From Megascapheus bottae (taxonomy: Eukaryota > Chordata > Mammalia > Rodentia > Geomyidae), in assembly GCA_024803745.1 (NCBI GenBank), contig JANJXV010000043.1, positions 2,439,501 to 2,503,500 of the forward strand: a DNA stretch of 64,000 nucleotides, given 5' to 3'. The notes beneath the pieces are model-generated. The model did no database searches. It was given only the letters and a program-made list of their open reading frames with translations, and had not been told where the DNA came from. Shown here piece by piece: positions 55,470 through 64,000 of this stretch; the stretch's first letter is position 1, and the number at the start of each line of letters is the position of its first letter. The translations under genes were made by a program, and so were the position numbers.

Positions 55470-56353
55470 TGCTTCCAGTCACTTCTTGCTTGCATGGTCT
55501 CTGCTGAAAAATCTGGGGTTATTCTGATAGGTTTGCCTTTATAGGTTACTGATCCCTTTTCCCTGGCTGCCTTTAGGTTCCTTTATTTGGTTTCCATTGA
55601 CCCAGTTCGGATTATGATGTGGCTCTGGGATGTTCTTTTCTGGTCAGGTCTGTTTGGGGTTCTAAAAGCTTCTTGTATCTGGATGGGCCTGCCCTTCTGG
55701 ATATTTGGGAAATTCTCTGAGATAATTCCCTGAAGTATATTTCCAATACCATGGACCTCTTTCTCCATGCCCTCCTGAATACCAATTAGCCTTAAATTAG
55801 GTTTCGTAATTGTATCTTGGACCTCCTGAAGCACTCTCTCATTTTTCCTAGATTTGGATTGACTCATTTTCTGTTCTTTGTCTATAATAACTAAATTATC
55901 TTCAGCCCCGGAAATTCTCTCCTCTGCATTGTCTAACCCGCTATCAAGGCTATCTACTTTATTTTTCATCTCCCTTGCTTCTAATTGCTCATTTTTGATG
56001 CCTTGCATCTCCTCTTTTAGATCTTGTATGGATTTCTTTAGCTCCTTGATATCCATTTGAGTGGTTAGCTCAGTAGCTTTATTTTCTTTGAACATTTGCT
56101 GGAGTTCGGTCACCTTTTTATTTGTGGATTCTCTGAATTCATCCATCTTTCTTTGAAAAACCTTTATTATGGCCTCCTTTATGGCTTCTTCTTTTTCACT
56201 AATCACTTTGTTTATGGTTTCCTCTTGTTCAGCTATGGCTTCCTCCCTTATCTCTTTCTTTATATTTTCACATTTTTCATTAAGGATATTTATCAATTGC
56301 ATTTGTATAGCACTTGGAAGACTCTCCTCTGGGATTGTCAGTGACTGTTCCAT
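55470..56353 (-). pseudogene. L1 ORF1 (RNA-binding protein), frameshifted near its end
   Basis: ATG at 56351-56353 opens 256 codons. The protein has a long coiled coil (residues about 20-185; heptads rich in E, K, I and L) that trimerises ORF1p, then the RNA-recognition region (NLRLIGIQEGMEKEVHGIGN, residues about 195-215) and the start of the C-terminal domain (SHIIIRTGSMETK). A frameshift at about 55583 moves the rest (AAREKGSVTYKGKPIRITPD, then FSAETMQARSDW) into another frame. The product binds L1 RNA in family members. This copy is inactive as read. Confidence 0.85.
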
Positions 56354-58357
56354 TGTCTGTTTACATGGGTGGGGGATGTTGTTTCTTGATTTGACATTTT
56401 TCTTGAGTTTCTTGTTCTGCCCATTTGAAAATGGGAGGAAGATTAATACTAAACACGATTATAGTTTTCAGATATAACAAACGTAGACCTCTGTAGCTGG
56501 CAGACACTAGATGTTCACAAGTTTTGATTGGTGTTATCACTCTTTCTTTTTGTGCAGTTACCGGCCAGTATAATACATCCGCTGATAAGCGAGTTATACC
56601 CAAAACAATAAGCCTCTCGGTCCAATCTCTATTGTCTTTAAGTCCCTCTGAGCCTAGAGAATAATTAAACACCTAGATATACAATATTGTTCAACAGCCA
56701 TCAAGTGTAGATCCTTGCAGTATAAGGGTTGAAAGACAAACAGAGGTCCAGAGATAGAAAAATAGAATGAAAGTAGTCAGGGGAGGTACAAGAGGATTAA
56801 CGTAGGAGTGTAAGAATATTGTAGTAATGAAGAAAAGGTATAGCGTAAGGACAACTGACCTAAGTTGGTAAATAGGTAGCGTATTTGAGTACAAAGTTTG
56901 GAAAGTATTAGAATAAAACTGATGTGTTGCTGCACGACTAGCTCTTAGCCCAACCAGTAGCCTCACAGTGGAACATGGGTTGGATCTGCGAGCTTCCGTC
57001 TGAGTGTGGTTGGCAGACGTTTTCCTGTGCTGCTTCCAGGGGCGGCCCCAAGCCAAGGGTTTGGGGATTGAGAGTTTCAGGGGCTTTCAGCAGGGCCAGC
57101 AGGAGACCCCTCTATTCCCAGGGGCGGGGCCCAGCTGAGGATGTGGGCCCCAAAGGCGGAGCTGTGCCTTTTTGATTCTCAGAAGGGGAGCTTGGCTGCT
57201 GGTGGGCCCTTCAGATCCCTGCTGTGTTTCCATTGCTTTGTCAGAGTCTGTGACAGTGGGGGGCCCCCTCAGTGCTGTCTTGCTCAGGATTCCCAGCTGG
57301 AGGATGCTCCGCTCAGGAATTGAAGGGGGGGCAGATGCTGGCTCCTATTTTCCCGCACCCCCTACCCACTGTTGTAAGACTGGGACCCAGCGCCCTTCAC
57401 TCTCCAGATCCAGTGGCCTGGGAGAGGAGCCTGGTGGGCGGATGGGAGCTGGGGTAGTTCCGCTTCCCCTGGTGGGGTGCTGAGTCTTATGTCCGCCCGC
57501 TTGTCAGTCTCCAGTCAGAGGGCTGGGGATTGAGCCCGTTGGGCGGGTGGGATTTGGGACAGCCCCGCCTCCCTTGGTGGGAGGCTGGGTCTTGGGTAGC
57601 CCACCTGTCAATCTCCAGTCAATGGCCTGAGGGAGGGGGCTGTTGAAGGGAGGGACAGGATTCTAAATTCCTTGCCCCCCCCTGCTCCCACCAGTCTTTC
57701 TCAGGCGGGATGGATGGGTCTGAGTTAAGTTCTATTGCTTGGCACCCGCTCTGCTTTCCCGATGTGTTTGTGGACGCACTGTATTACTCACGCCTCTGCG
57801 TTCATCTGCGGGTGTTCCACAGTGGTGGGGAGTCTTTCACTCCCCTCGGGTCTCCGCTGCGGCCTGCCTTCTGTGTCTGGGTTCCACTGCTTGCTGTTCT
57901 GGTTCTGCGTCTGGGTTCCGCTGCTTCCGCCATTCACTGGCCCGGTTCTGTGCTGGTTTCTGCAGCAGTTGGGCTCCTGGCCTGGCACCCTTCACTGCCG
58001 CTGCTTTTCGTGGCTTGGGGCCGGTGCCCGCCGCTGCTTTTCTGACGTAGAGCCAGTACTCGCCGCCACTTTTCCGGCGTGGAGCTGGCACTCGCAGTCG
58101 CTGTTCATGGCTTTCCACGGCTTTCGTGTCTTGGAGTGGAGAGAGGTGGGGGAGGGGTCCTCACGTTCCGAATTCTTTGAGAAAGTTGGATGTAAGCTTT
58201 ATCTGGATTTCTTTTCTGGTTTGAGTCCTTCTCCATTGCTTTTTGTGTTTGTTGTTGTGGATTTCTTAAGGTAGTTGTCTCGTGGGACACCCTGGTTCTC
58301 TCTTTTTGTGAGAGAGCTAGGCAGCGTCCCTATTTTCTCTGCGCCATCTTCCTTCTC
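56354..58357 (-). promoter_or_regulatory. L1 5' UTR/promoter with YY1-like site
   Basis: A 2-kb GC-rich, CpG-containing region upstream of ORF1. Its first bases on the minus strand are GAGAAGGAAGATGGCGCAGA. AAGATGGCG near the 5' end matches the YY1 site used by L1 promoters to set the start. Internal imperfect repeats of about 110 bases lie at 57400-57640 (GGGCGG, CAGTCTCCAGTCA repeated). Open frames here are not genes. Confidence 0.75.
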
Positions 58358-58420
58358 AGATGCTCATTTTTATATGGAATACACAAATATACATTCATAG
58401 GTATTATTTATTTGTATATA

Positions 58421-58500
58421 TAATATATATATATATACACACACACACAAAGACACCACCACTCACATACACACACAGAGACAAACACACACTCATATAC
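58421..58500. repeat. TA/CA-rich microsatellite
   Basis: TATATA followed by ACACAC and CACACAGAGACA. Mirrors 31424-31480. Confidence 0.8.
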
Positions 58501-58690
58501 CATATCTTATTGACCCATTCAAGTACTGAGGGTCATTTGATTTGGCTCCATATGTTAGCTACGGTAAGTAATTCTGCAATGAATATGTTGTTGCTGAAAT
58601 ATTTTTTACGTTTTTGCTTTTAGTAATTTCGGTAAGTGCCCAGGAGTTAGATTGCTAGTCTGTATAGGAACTTCTTAATTAGTCTTTGAG
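58500..58690 (-). pseudogene. L1 ORF2 C-terminal remnant (right arm)
   Basis: Mirror copy of 31230-31440, on the minus strand. Confidence 0.6.
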
Positions 58691-58744
58691 GAACCTCCAT
58701 ATTGCTTCTGATAACTGTTTGAAACATAAACACATATGTGTGGC

Positions 58745-59775
58745 TGTTGCTTCTCTGTGTGGCAGCAACTCAGGAATGGGGAGGGACACACAGGGTCAGC
58801 CTGTAGTCCCCCAGGAGCTGAGCGAGATGGTAAGTATCTGTGAGAAACCAATATGAGTGTGGGGTCTAACAGAGTTATATTCGAAAGGCCTATATTGAGG
58901 AGAAAGTGTAAAGAGTACAATCTGCCTGCCTTCATGCAAGGGTGGAGTGACCTTTTTGCCTAAATTCTCAAGGGTCATGAAAGTGTGCTTTGATAGTATT
59001 CCCAGACTTGTTTGGTTACCCTCTCCCTCCAGGAGATAGATTTTCTGAGAATAACTTGATAGTTGAGACTAGATGATTCTTTATACAAACAGTAAGTCAT
59101 AGTCTTCTGAGAATTCTAGTTATTATTCAAGTATGGAACTGTAGCTTGATTGCCAACATAAGCAATTGCTTTCTGTTATCTTGTACTAAGGTATAAAAGA
59201 GACAAGCTGTTTAATAAAGTTGTCAGATGCAGCAATTGCTCTGGCCCTCCCGAACCCCTCTGTCTCTATCTTATTTTCCTTTTAGCCTCTCAGCCCTACT
59301 CTTCGAGGACCCTTGGCCGGCTGGCTGGGGCAAGTATCTATGACACAGCCCTCCCCCAATTACCGGGGAAGAAAAATCCACTCTGAGTCAGAAGCAGTGT
59401 TAACCATGAAAGCGCATCAGATCTCTCTGCTGATCTCTGCTGATCTGATGATCTCTCCCTTTATTGCATCAGACAATTGGTTATATACTGTTGGGGTAGG
59501 AGAAGATGGTAACTGGGAAGCTGGCCAATAGGAAGAGGGCCACTGTGCTGCCACTAAGGGTCTGGATGGAGCTTTCAGGTGCTGGGCGGGACAGGTGCAG
59601 GAAAGCGTGCAAGACCTGCACTGCTTCTAGACCCGAGAAGTTGCGGGGGGCTCAACTGAGTCATGTACACAGAGATGCCTTAAGAGAGGTATGCAAGAAG
59701 TGAATGCCTGGCCAAAGCCGTTTAATTGCTGCTGAGCCAGAATCAGCCCTCAGAGATGGAGGTCAGGCCCCAACA
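58745..59775 (-). mobile_element. Outer solo LTR (ERVK-like), interrupted by another LTR
   Basis: Minus strand TGTTGGGGCC ... GAAGCAACA, about 531 bp once the inner insertion is removed. TATA (GTATATAACC) near 59480 and AATAAA near 59457-59468 on the minus strand. Exact 6-bp target duplication TGTGGC at 58739-58744 and 59776-59781. The empty site is in the left arm near 31180. Confidence 0.8.
58839..59332 (+). mobile_element. Inner solo LTR (ERVK-like) nested in the outer LTR
   Basis: 494 bp, TGTGAGAAACC ... GGCTGGGGCA, plus strand. TATA (GGTATAAAAGAG) near 59190 and AATAAA near 59213. Exact 6-bp target duplication AGTATC at 58833-58838 and 59333-59338. Opposite orientation to the outer LTR. 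Confidence 0.85.
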
Positions 59776-60017
59776 TGTGGCTTCTCAATATTTCCACACA
59801 GAGACCCCAGTAGTCATTGCTGTTGTACTGTTTGGATCTTATATAGTACTATTAAGGCTATCAAACACCTGTTGTTCCTTTGGTCTTGACTTATCTCACT
59901 CAACCTTATTCCCTCTTATTTCATCCATTACCCAGTTAATGCCATTATTTTATCTTGCTATAGCTGTGTAGAATTCCTTTATGTGTGTGTGTATATATAT
60001 ATGTATATATATAGATG

Positions 60018-60019
60018 TC

Positions 60020-60054
<35 letters not shown>
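60018..60054. repeat. (GATA)n microsatellite
   Basis: About nine GATA units, just upstream of the truncated L1 tail. Confidence 0.9.
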
Positions 60055-60055
<1 letters not shown>

Positions 60056-60087
60056 TAATGACACACAGAATTTTTTGATCTATTTCT

Positions 60088-61504
60088 TTTTTTATTTTTT
60101 TTATTTTTTAATTGTAATTATTAAAAGGGTTACATGATATTTGCCAGATAGAAGGTGCATTAATTCACATACATTGATACCCTTTCACATGTCTTGGTAA
60201 ACATTTCTCTCCCCCCCACCCCCCCACCCATCTTGGTTTTCCCCCCTTCCCTATCAAATTTCAAATATCCAAATACAAATAAATTCAATATATCAGATAA
60301 CAAAGTGAGATACTATACCAATATGAGATAATCAAGGGACAGCAAAGGAGATGAGAGACAACATAGTACATTAAGGACAACAATCATTCATTATATGGCT
60401 TTTGTTTCAATATCCTGGAGGTCCCTTAAATTAGCTTCACATTATATGTCCTTATGTATCAAGATTTTGCTCTATTGCAAATCTCTGCTAGTAGAGCCCA
60501 AGGTTTCTACTGATTATGACGAATGAGGGAGACCATTGAGCCTAAGTTCCCTTGAGTCTGGCTTACTTCATTAATATGATTTTTTCTAAGTCTTTCCATT
60601 TCCTAACAAATGGGGCGATGTCATTCTTTCTGACAGCAGCATAGAATTCTATTGTGTACAAATACCACAACTTGTTGATCCACTCATCAACTGAGGGACA
60701 TCTAGGTTGGTTCCATATCTTTGCTATGGTGAATAGTGCTGCAATGAACATTGTTGTGTTAGTGGATTTAGTATGTCCTTGTTTCTGGATGGTTGGGTAA
60801 ATGCCAAGTAGTGGAATTGCTGGGTCATAGGGGAGTTCTATGTTTAGCCTTTTGAGGCACTGCCACATTGCTTTTTAATAGTGGTTGAACGAGTTTGCAC
60901 TCCCACCAACAGTGTAGTAGTGATCCCTCCTGGCCACATCCCCTCCAGCATCTGTTGTTATTTGTTTTCCTGATCCTGGCCATTCTAACTGGAGTGAGGT
61001 GGAATCTTAGAGTTGTTTTGATTTGCATTTCTTTTATGACCAGAGATGTTGAGCATTTCTTCATGTGTCTACAGGCCATTTTTGTTTCTTCTTCAGAGAG
61101 GACTCTCTTTAAGTCTTTGGCCCATTTTTTAATGGGATGGTTGTTACTTTGGAGGTTAGTTTTGGAATGCTTCAATTTTTTGAGTTGTTGATATATTTTA
61201 GATATGAGGTCTTTGTCCGTTGTTTGGTTGGTGAAGATTTTCTCCCACTCTGTAGGCTTCCCAATTAATTTACTAGCTATGTCCTTTGCCATACAAAAGA
61301 TCTGCAGTTTAATGCAGTCCCACTTATCCAGCCTTTCTCTGATTTGTTGTGATTCTTGGTCCTTATTAAGAAAGTTTCGACCTGTTCCAAGGAGGCCTAG
61401 TGTATCTCCTATTCCTTCTTGTAAGGTTTTCAGTGTGTCAGCTTTTACCTCCAGGTCTTTGATCCATTTGGAGTTAATTCTAGTGCAAGGTGACAAAGAA
61501 GTGT
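60088..61504 (-). mobile_element. 5'-truncated L1, 3' 1.4 kb
   Basis: Minus-strand ORF2 C-terminus, 3' UTR with G-rich tract (near 60205-60230) and poly-A tail (poly-T at 60087-60116). Target duplication TCTATTTCT at 60079-60087 and 61505-61513. The left arm is uninterrupted at the matching place (near 30880). Confidence 0.85.
60563..61496 (-). pseudogene. L1 ORF2 C-terminal part
   Basis: Two overlapping frames: 60825-61496 (FLNKDQESQQIRERLDKWDC, WEKIFTNQTTDKDLISKIYQ, CWWECKLVQPL near the Cys-rich domain) and 60563-60868 (LPYDPAIPLLGIYP, FIAALFTIAKIWNQPRCPS, YTIEFYAAVRKND). These are the C-terminal segments of L1 ORF2p, downstream of reverse transcriptase, with a Cys-rich motif (CWRGCGQEGSLLHCWWEC). 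One frameshift near 60850 separates the two frames. Upstream endonuclease and reverse transcriptase are absent by 5' truncation. Confidence 0.88.
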
Positions 61505-61739
61505 TCTATTTCTATCTTCAGCTATGTGTGTACTTCTCCCAGATTCAATAAAGTACCGACTAATCTGTGGGACTCAGGGAAAGACCAAGATCAAATAGGT
61601 TCAAAACATTGGGAAAGGCAGCAGATTTTTGGCTCTTGGTTGAAATCCTACTAAGGAAGTTTTGATGTGAAATCCATGGATCCTCAAAGTGGCGCAATAG
61701 TTACAGGGGCCTGTTAACCCTACAGATCTAAGCTCCTGT

Positions 61740-61925
61740 AAATCACTCTACTGATAGAGTGCTTGCCTAGTATGCACAAACACTTTATTTCTATTCCTTG
61801 CAACCACATACATAGAAAAGCTAAAACTGGTTTTTGACTCAATGGTGTGGCAATAGCTTTGTACAAACAACCCATGGGGAGTTCTCAGGCCCTGAGTTTA
61901 GGTCACAGGATTGCCAAAAAAAAAA
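61740..61925 (+). repeat. Dimeric ID-like SINE
   Basis: Mirror copy of 30466-30660, ending in an A10-type tail (61917-61926). Confidence 0.75.
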
Positions 61926-62983
61926 GAAGTAATCATCCTTAAATGCATTCCTCATTTCACTTGCTGGAGGATGGCCCACAGGTGTCGGCAACAAACAATT
62001 ACCTCTTACCCCTCTGTCCTATCCCCAGGCGATATGGGTGTGTTTTGTCTTGGTTTTGTACCTTCTATTAGGTTGAAAGTTTCATGGAGCATAATCCTCA
62101 CTGTCCTTCATCAGCTGATGTGTGTTGACACTTTCTGATTTGGTAAGTATTTAGCGAATCTCGGATCCATCATTTCTGTCCAGAATTTAGGGTGGTCTGT
62201 AGTTTTTCTGTTTTTTTTTTTTGCGACACTGGAGACTGAAATTCAGCACCTACCACTTTCTTTGAGCTTCTTCTCCAGGCTAGAACTATCACTTGTGCCT
62301 CTGCACCACTTCCTTCTTTTTGTTAGTATGTGAAACCAAAGAATATATGCTATCTGTATGTATGCTAGTCAAGCACACTTCCACCCTGCCAAACTCTTGT
62401 GACTAGCCTGTTTCTCTCTCTGAGAGAAACAAGGGGGGTGGAAGGAGGGAAGATAAAGTCCTCTGCTGCTATTTTGTTGATGCATAATATTCTAATGATT
62501 ATTTCACCATTTACTTCCATCACACTGCAATAGAACAGGAAAGAATTCATGACATAATTTCTTAGTTTTTGTTCTTCTTTAATTAAAGTTTTTATTAGCA
62601 TTGATTTTTACATCGTATTTCAAATGTCATTTTTAATGTACAAATCTTCAGTAAGGGATTCTCAGTATACAATCACTTCCACATAGATATTAAAACATAA
62701 TTAAAATTAATCTGTGCGTTTGTATGTCATAGGTCCATATCAATCTACATAATACAACATTTTTCTACAGTATATATCCCATGCTATATTATCTATCATC
62801 TATGGAGTTACATTTATGTCAAGTATACCATGTCCATAACATTGGGTACCCAAATATTGAGCTATCCCTCTTGTCCTGTTTGGATTTAATATCCACAAAT
62901 TAAGGATAACAAGAGCCTTTAATCTTTTAGTCTTCACTTATCTCACTCAACCTGATTAGCTCTAATTTCATACACTACCCAGT

Positions 62984-63384
62984 TGTTGGGGACTGACTGT
63001 GGGGTCAGTGACCTTGGACCCGCACAATTGAGTACACAAGGAAGTAAGCTCTTATCATGATTTTGGGCTGTGTCAATAGCTTCTCATTTAACCTGTTTGG
63101 GACTTGATAGCTTCTCATTCAACCTATTTCAGACTTGATACTGTTTGTACGAATGTAGCCCCTGGCAGTTCCCTAGTTTAAAGATGTGTATTTAAGATTG
63201 TGAACTGGAAATAAACTGGGCTAAGGTCTTGGGCGACAGGCTTCTTAAGCTGTGGCTCCTGATTTGGGCTGTAGCCCTCCTGAACCCCATCTGTTTGTCT
63301 CTCTTCTAATTTTTCCTAGTCCTTGCCCCCTATTTCAGGAACCCCAATCTGCGAACCCTGGTTTGCTGCCGGTTGGCTCCGGCA
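62984..63384 (+). repeat. 5' LTR of provirus B
   Basis: 401 bp, TGTTGGGGAC ... CTCCGGCA. TATTTAAG at 63189-63196 and AATAAA at 63210-63215. The last about 80 bases (CTAGTCCTTGCCCCC, CAGGAACCCCAATCTGCG, GGTTTGCTGCCGGTTGGC) match provirus A closely, while the U3 part does not. Confidence 0.93.
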
Positions 63385-63386
63385 TC

Positions 63387-63404
63387 TGGCGCCCGAACAG
63401 GGAC
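63387..63404 (+). promoter_or_regulatory. Primer binding site of provirus B (tRNA-Lys3 type)
   Basis: TGGCGCCCGAACAGGGAC, two bases after the LTR, identical to provirus A. Confidence 0.93.
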
Positions 63405-63440
63405 CCTGAAAATCTGGGACGAAGGCGAAGGACCCCCCCT

Positions 63441-63449
63441 GTGGTGAGT
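63441..63449 (+). promoter_or_regulatory. Leader splice donor of provirus B
   Basis: GTG|GTGAGT with GT at 63444-63445, equivalent to 28293-28301. Confidence 0.6.
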
Positions 63450-63497
63450 AACACGTCGTAGGACTATTAGGAGAGTGTATAGTCAGGAGAAAAAATT

Positions 63498-64000
63498 ATG
63501 GGTCAAGTTAATAGCTATATGTCATATTTACCGATCTTAACAGGCCTACTTGAAGCCCACGGAATGTGGTTGGAAAAGGGGGTGCTTCAGAGCTTCCTAC
63601 AGTTTCTCGAGGAGGCATGCCCGAGGTCTATAGAGGAGGAACTCCAAAAAGCCTGGCAGCAGATAGGAAGAAGAATTAAAGATTATTATAATGTATATGG
63701 CCCCGAAAAGACCCCAGTAGAGGCTATTGATGTATGGAATTTAGTAAGTGAAGGCATAGATCCTCAACATGAGAATGCTGAACTTGAATTAAGGGAACTT
63801 TATGAATTAAAGGACCCTTCTGAAAAACCTGAGGCTGAGCCATATGCCGCAGCCCAAGAGAGTCTAAGTGAGATCTTGAAAATGGAACAACAACCAGTAG
63901 ATATTGAGTATCAGAATTCAAATTTGAATATGAGGGAGGAAAGTTATGATGAGCCGATGGAGGACCGGATAGCTACGATAGAAAAGAGGTTAGAAGAAAT
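63498..64000 (+). CDS. gag: Gag matrix, start of gag of provirus B (partial, open to window end)
   Basis: ATG at 63498-63500 begins MGQVNSYMSYL, with Gly2 for myristoylation, and stays open for all 167 codons to the window edge. It aligns along its whole length with the matrix of provirus A (for example EKTPVEAIDVWNLVSE, DPSEKPEAEPYA, QPVDIEYQNS), with scattered substitutions. No stop or frameshift is seen, so this copy looks better preserved than provirus A as far as it can be read. The role in the family is membrane targeting and assembly of Gag. The rest lies outside the window. Confidence 0.9.
   Translation, partial: MGQVNSYMSYLPILTGLLEAHGMWLEKGVLQSFLQFLEEACPRSIEEELQKAWQQIGRRIKDYYNVYGPEKTPVEAIDVWNLVSEGIDPQHENAELELRELYELKDPSEKPEAEPYAAAQESLSEILKMEQQPVDIEYQNSNLNMREESYDEPMEDRIATIEKRLEE

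Larger units (their letters stand above)
54003..58371 (-). mobile_element. L1 retrotransposon with 14-bp target duplication
   Basis: Bounded by AGATGCTCATTTTT at 54003-54016 and 58358-58371. The left arm has the empty site (near 31550-31575). On the minus strand the element runs 5' UTR (58357-56354), ORF1 (56353 to about 55470), ORF2 start (about 55170-54835), 3' UTR (about 54835-54395), then about 375 bases of non-L1 DNA including a SINE (54394-54018). Most of ORF2 is missing. The 3' UTR matches the second L1 at 60120-60545 very closely, including the G-rich tract. Confidence 0.85.
46950..62983. repeat. Right arm of large inverted duplication, with later insertions
   Basis: Mirror-order counterpart of 29366-37990. 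It is longer because it gained an L1 (54017-58357), nested solo LTRs (58745-59775), a truncated L1 (60088-61504) and about 270 bases near 51985-52300. It is cut at 62983 by provirus B. Confidence 0.85.
62984..64000 (+). mobile_element. Provirus B (ERVK-like), 5' part, runs off the window
   Basis: LTR, primer site, leader with splice donor and gag start in the order expected. Inserted after CTACCCAGT in the right arm. The left arm's equivalent (near 29366) is not interrupted there. Orientation is the mirror of provirus A. Confidence 0.93.

Noticed and set aside
56691..58290. Several overlapping open frames of 60-180 codons in a GC-rich region, possibly a CpG-island gene
   Set aside because: The region is the L1 5' UTR between a target duplication and ORF1. 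The frames have no homology and overlap on both strands.
63724..63921. Minus-strand frame opposite gag of provirus B
   Set aside because: Antisense shadow of the matrix coding region.
1..64000. tRNA, rRNA or other structural RNA genes
   Set aside because: Only tRNA-derived SINEs were found. None keeps a full cloverleaf with both boxes and an anticodon arm I could support.

Overview
This window looks like a mammalian chromosome end, most likely from a rodent. It opens with about 19.9 kb of degenerate telomere-like DNA, with CCCTAA and variants always on the + strand, as expected for the left end of a chromosome. The non-telomeric part carries ID-like dimeric SINEs and one B1-ID chimera. From their sequence I would guess a heteromyid/geomyoid rodent (pocket mouse or kangaroo rat type), with moderate confidence. 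There are no bacterial genes, no CRISPR array and no RNA gene I can support.

Layout. (1) 1-19881: degenerate TTAGGG array with a recurring higher-order marker set. (2) 19882-28669: a minus-strand betaretrovirus-like (ERVK/IAP-like) provirus (provirus A) with 311-bp LTRs, a Lys3-type primer binding site, and gag/pro/pol broken by frameshifts and stops. Only the start of env remains. (3) About 28670-62983: a complex, mirror-image segmental duplication. Its arms (about 29366-37990 and 46950-62983) carry head-to-head copies of a gene-like array. Each copy has a TATA promoter followed by five repeats of a TFIIS/Elongin-A-type N-terminal domain (TND), separated by E/D-rich linkers: 33950-36860 on the minus strand and 48204-51608 on the plus strand. 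Two further orphan copies of the promoter region (39950-40660 plus, 44930-45345 minus) lie between them, so the palindrome is nested. (4) 62984-64000: the 5' LTR, primer binding site and intact start of gag of a second, related provirus (B) on the plus strand, running off the window.

The right arm has acquired insertions that the left arm lacks: an L1 with a 14-bp target duplication, an internal ORF2 deletion and a likely SINE-bearing 3' transduction (54017-58357); two nested solo LTRs in opposite orientation, each with a perfect 6-bp target duplication (58745-59775); a 5'-truncated L1 (60088-61504); and provirus B. The left-arm counterparts are empty sites, so these insertions postdate the duplication or escaped copying.

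The most interesting content is the pair of mirrored multi-TND arrays. I know of no Elongin-A-like gene with five tandem TNDs. Each array carries its own disabling changes (an in-frame TAG in repeat 1 on the right; a TAG replacing the conserved Trp in repeat 2 on the left; several frameshifts), yet several TND cores remain open. They are either young pseudogenes or a fast-evolving family whose exons I cannot resolve here. Provirus A sits exactly at the junction of telomere-like and unique DNA and has no matching target duplication. Its LTR is oriented to transcribe toward the chromosome end, which would give UUAGGG-containing RNA.
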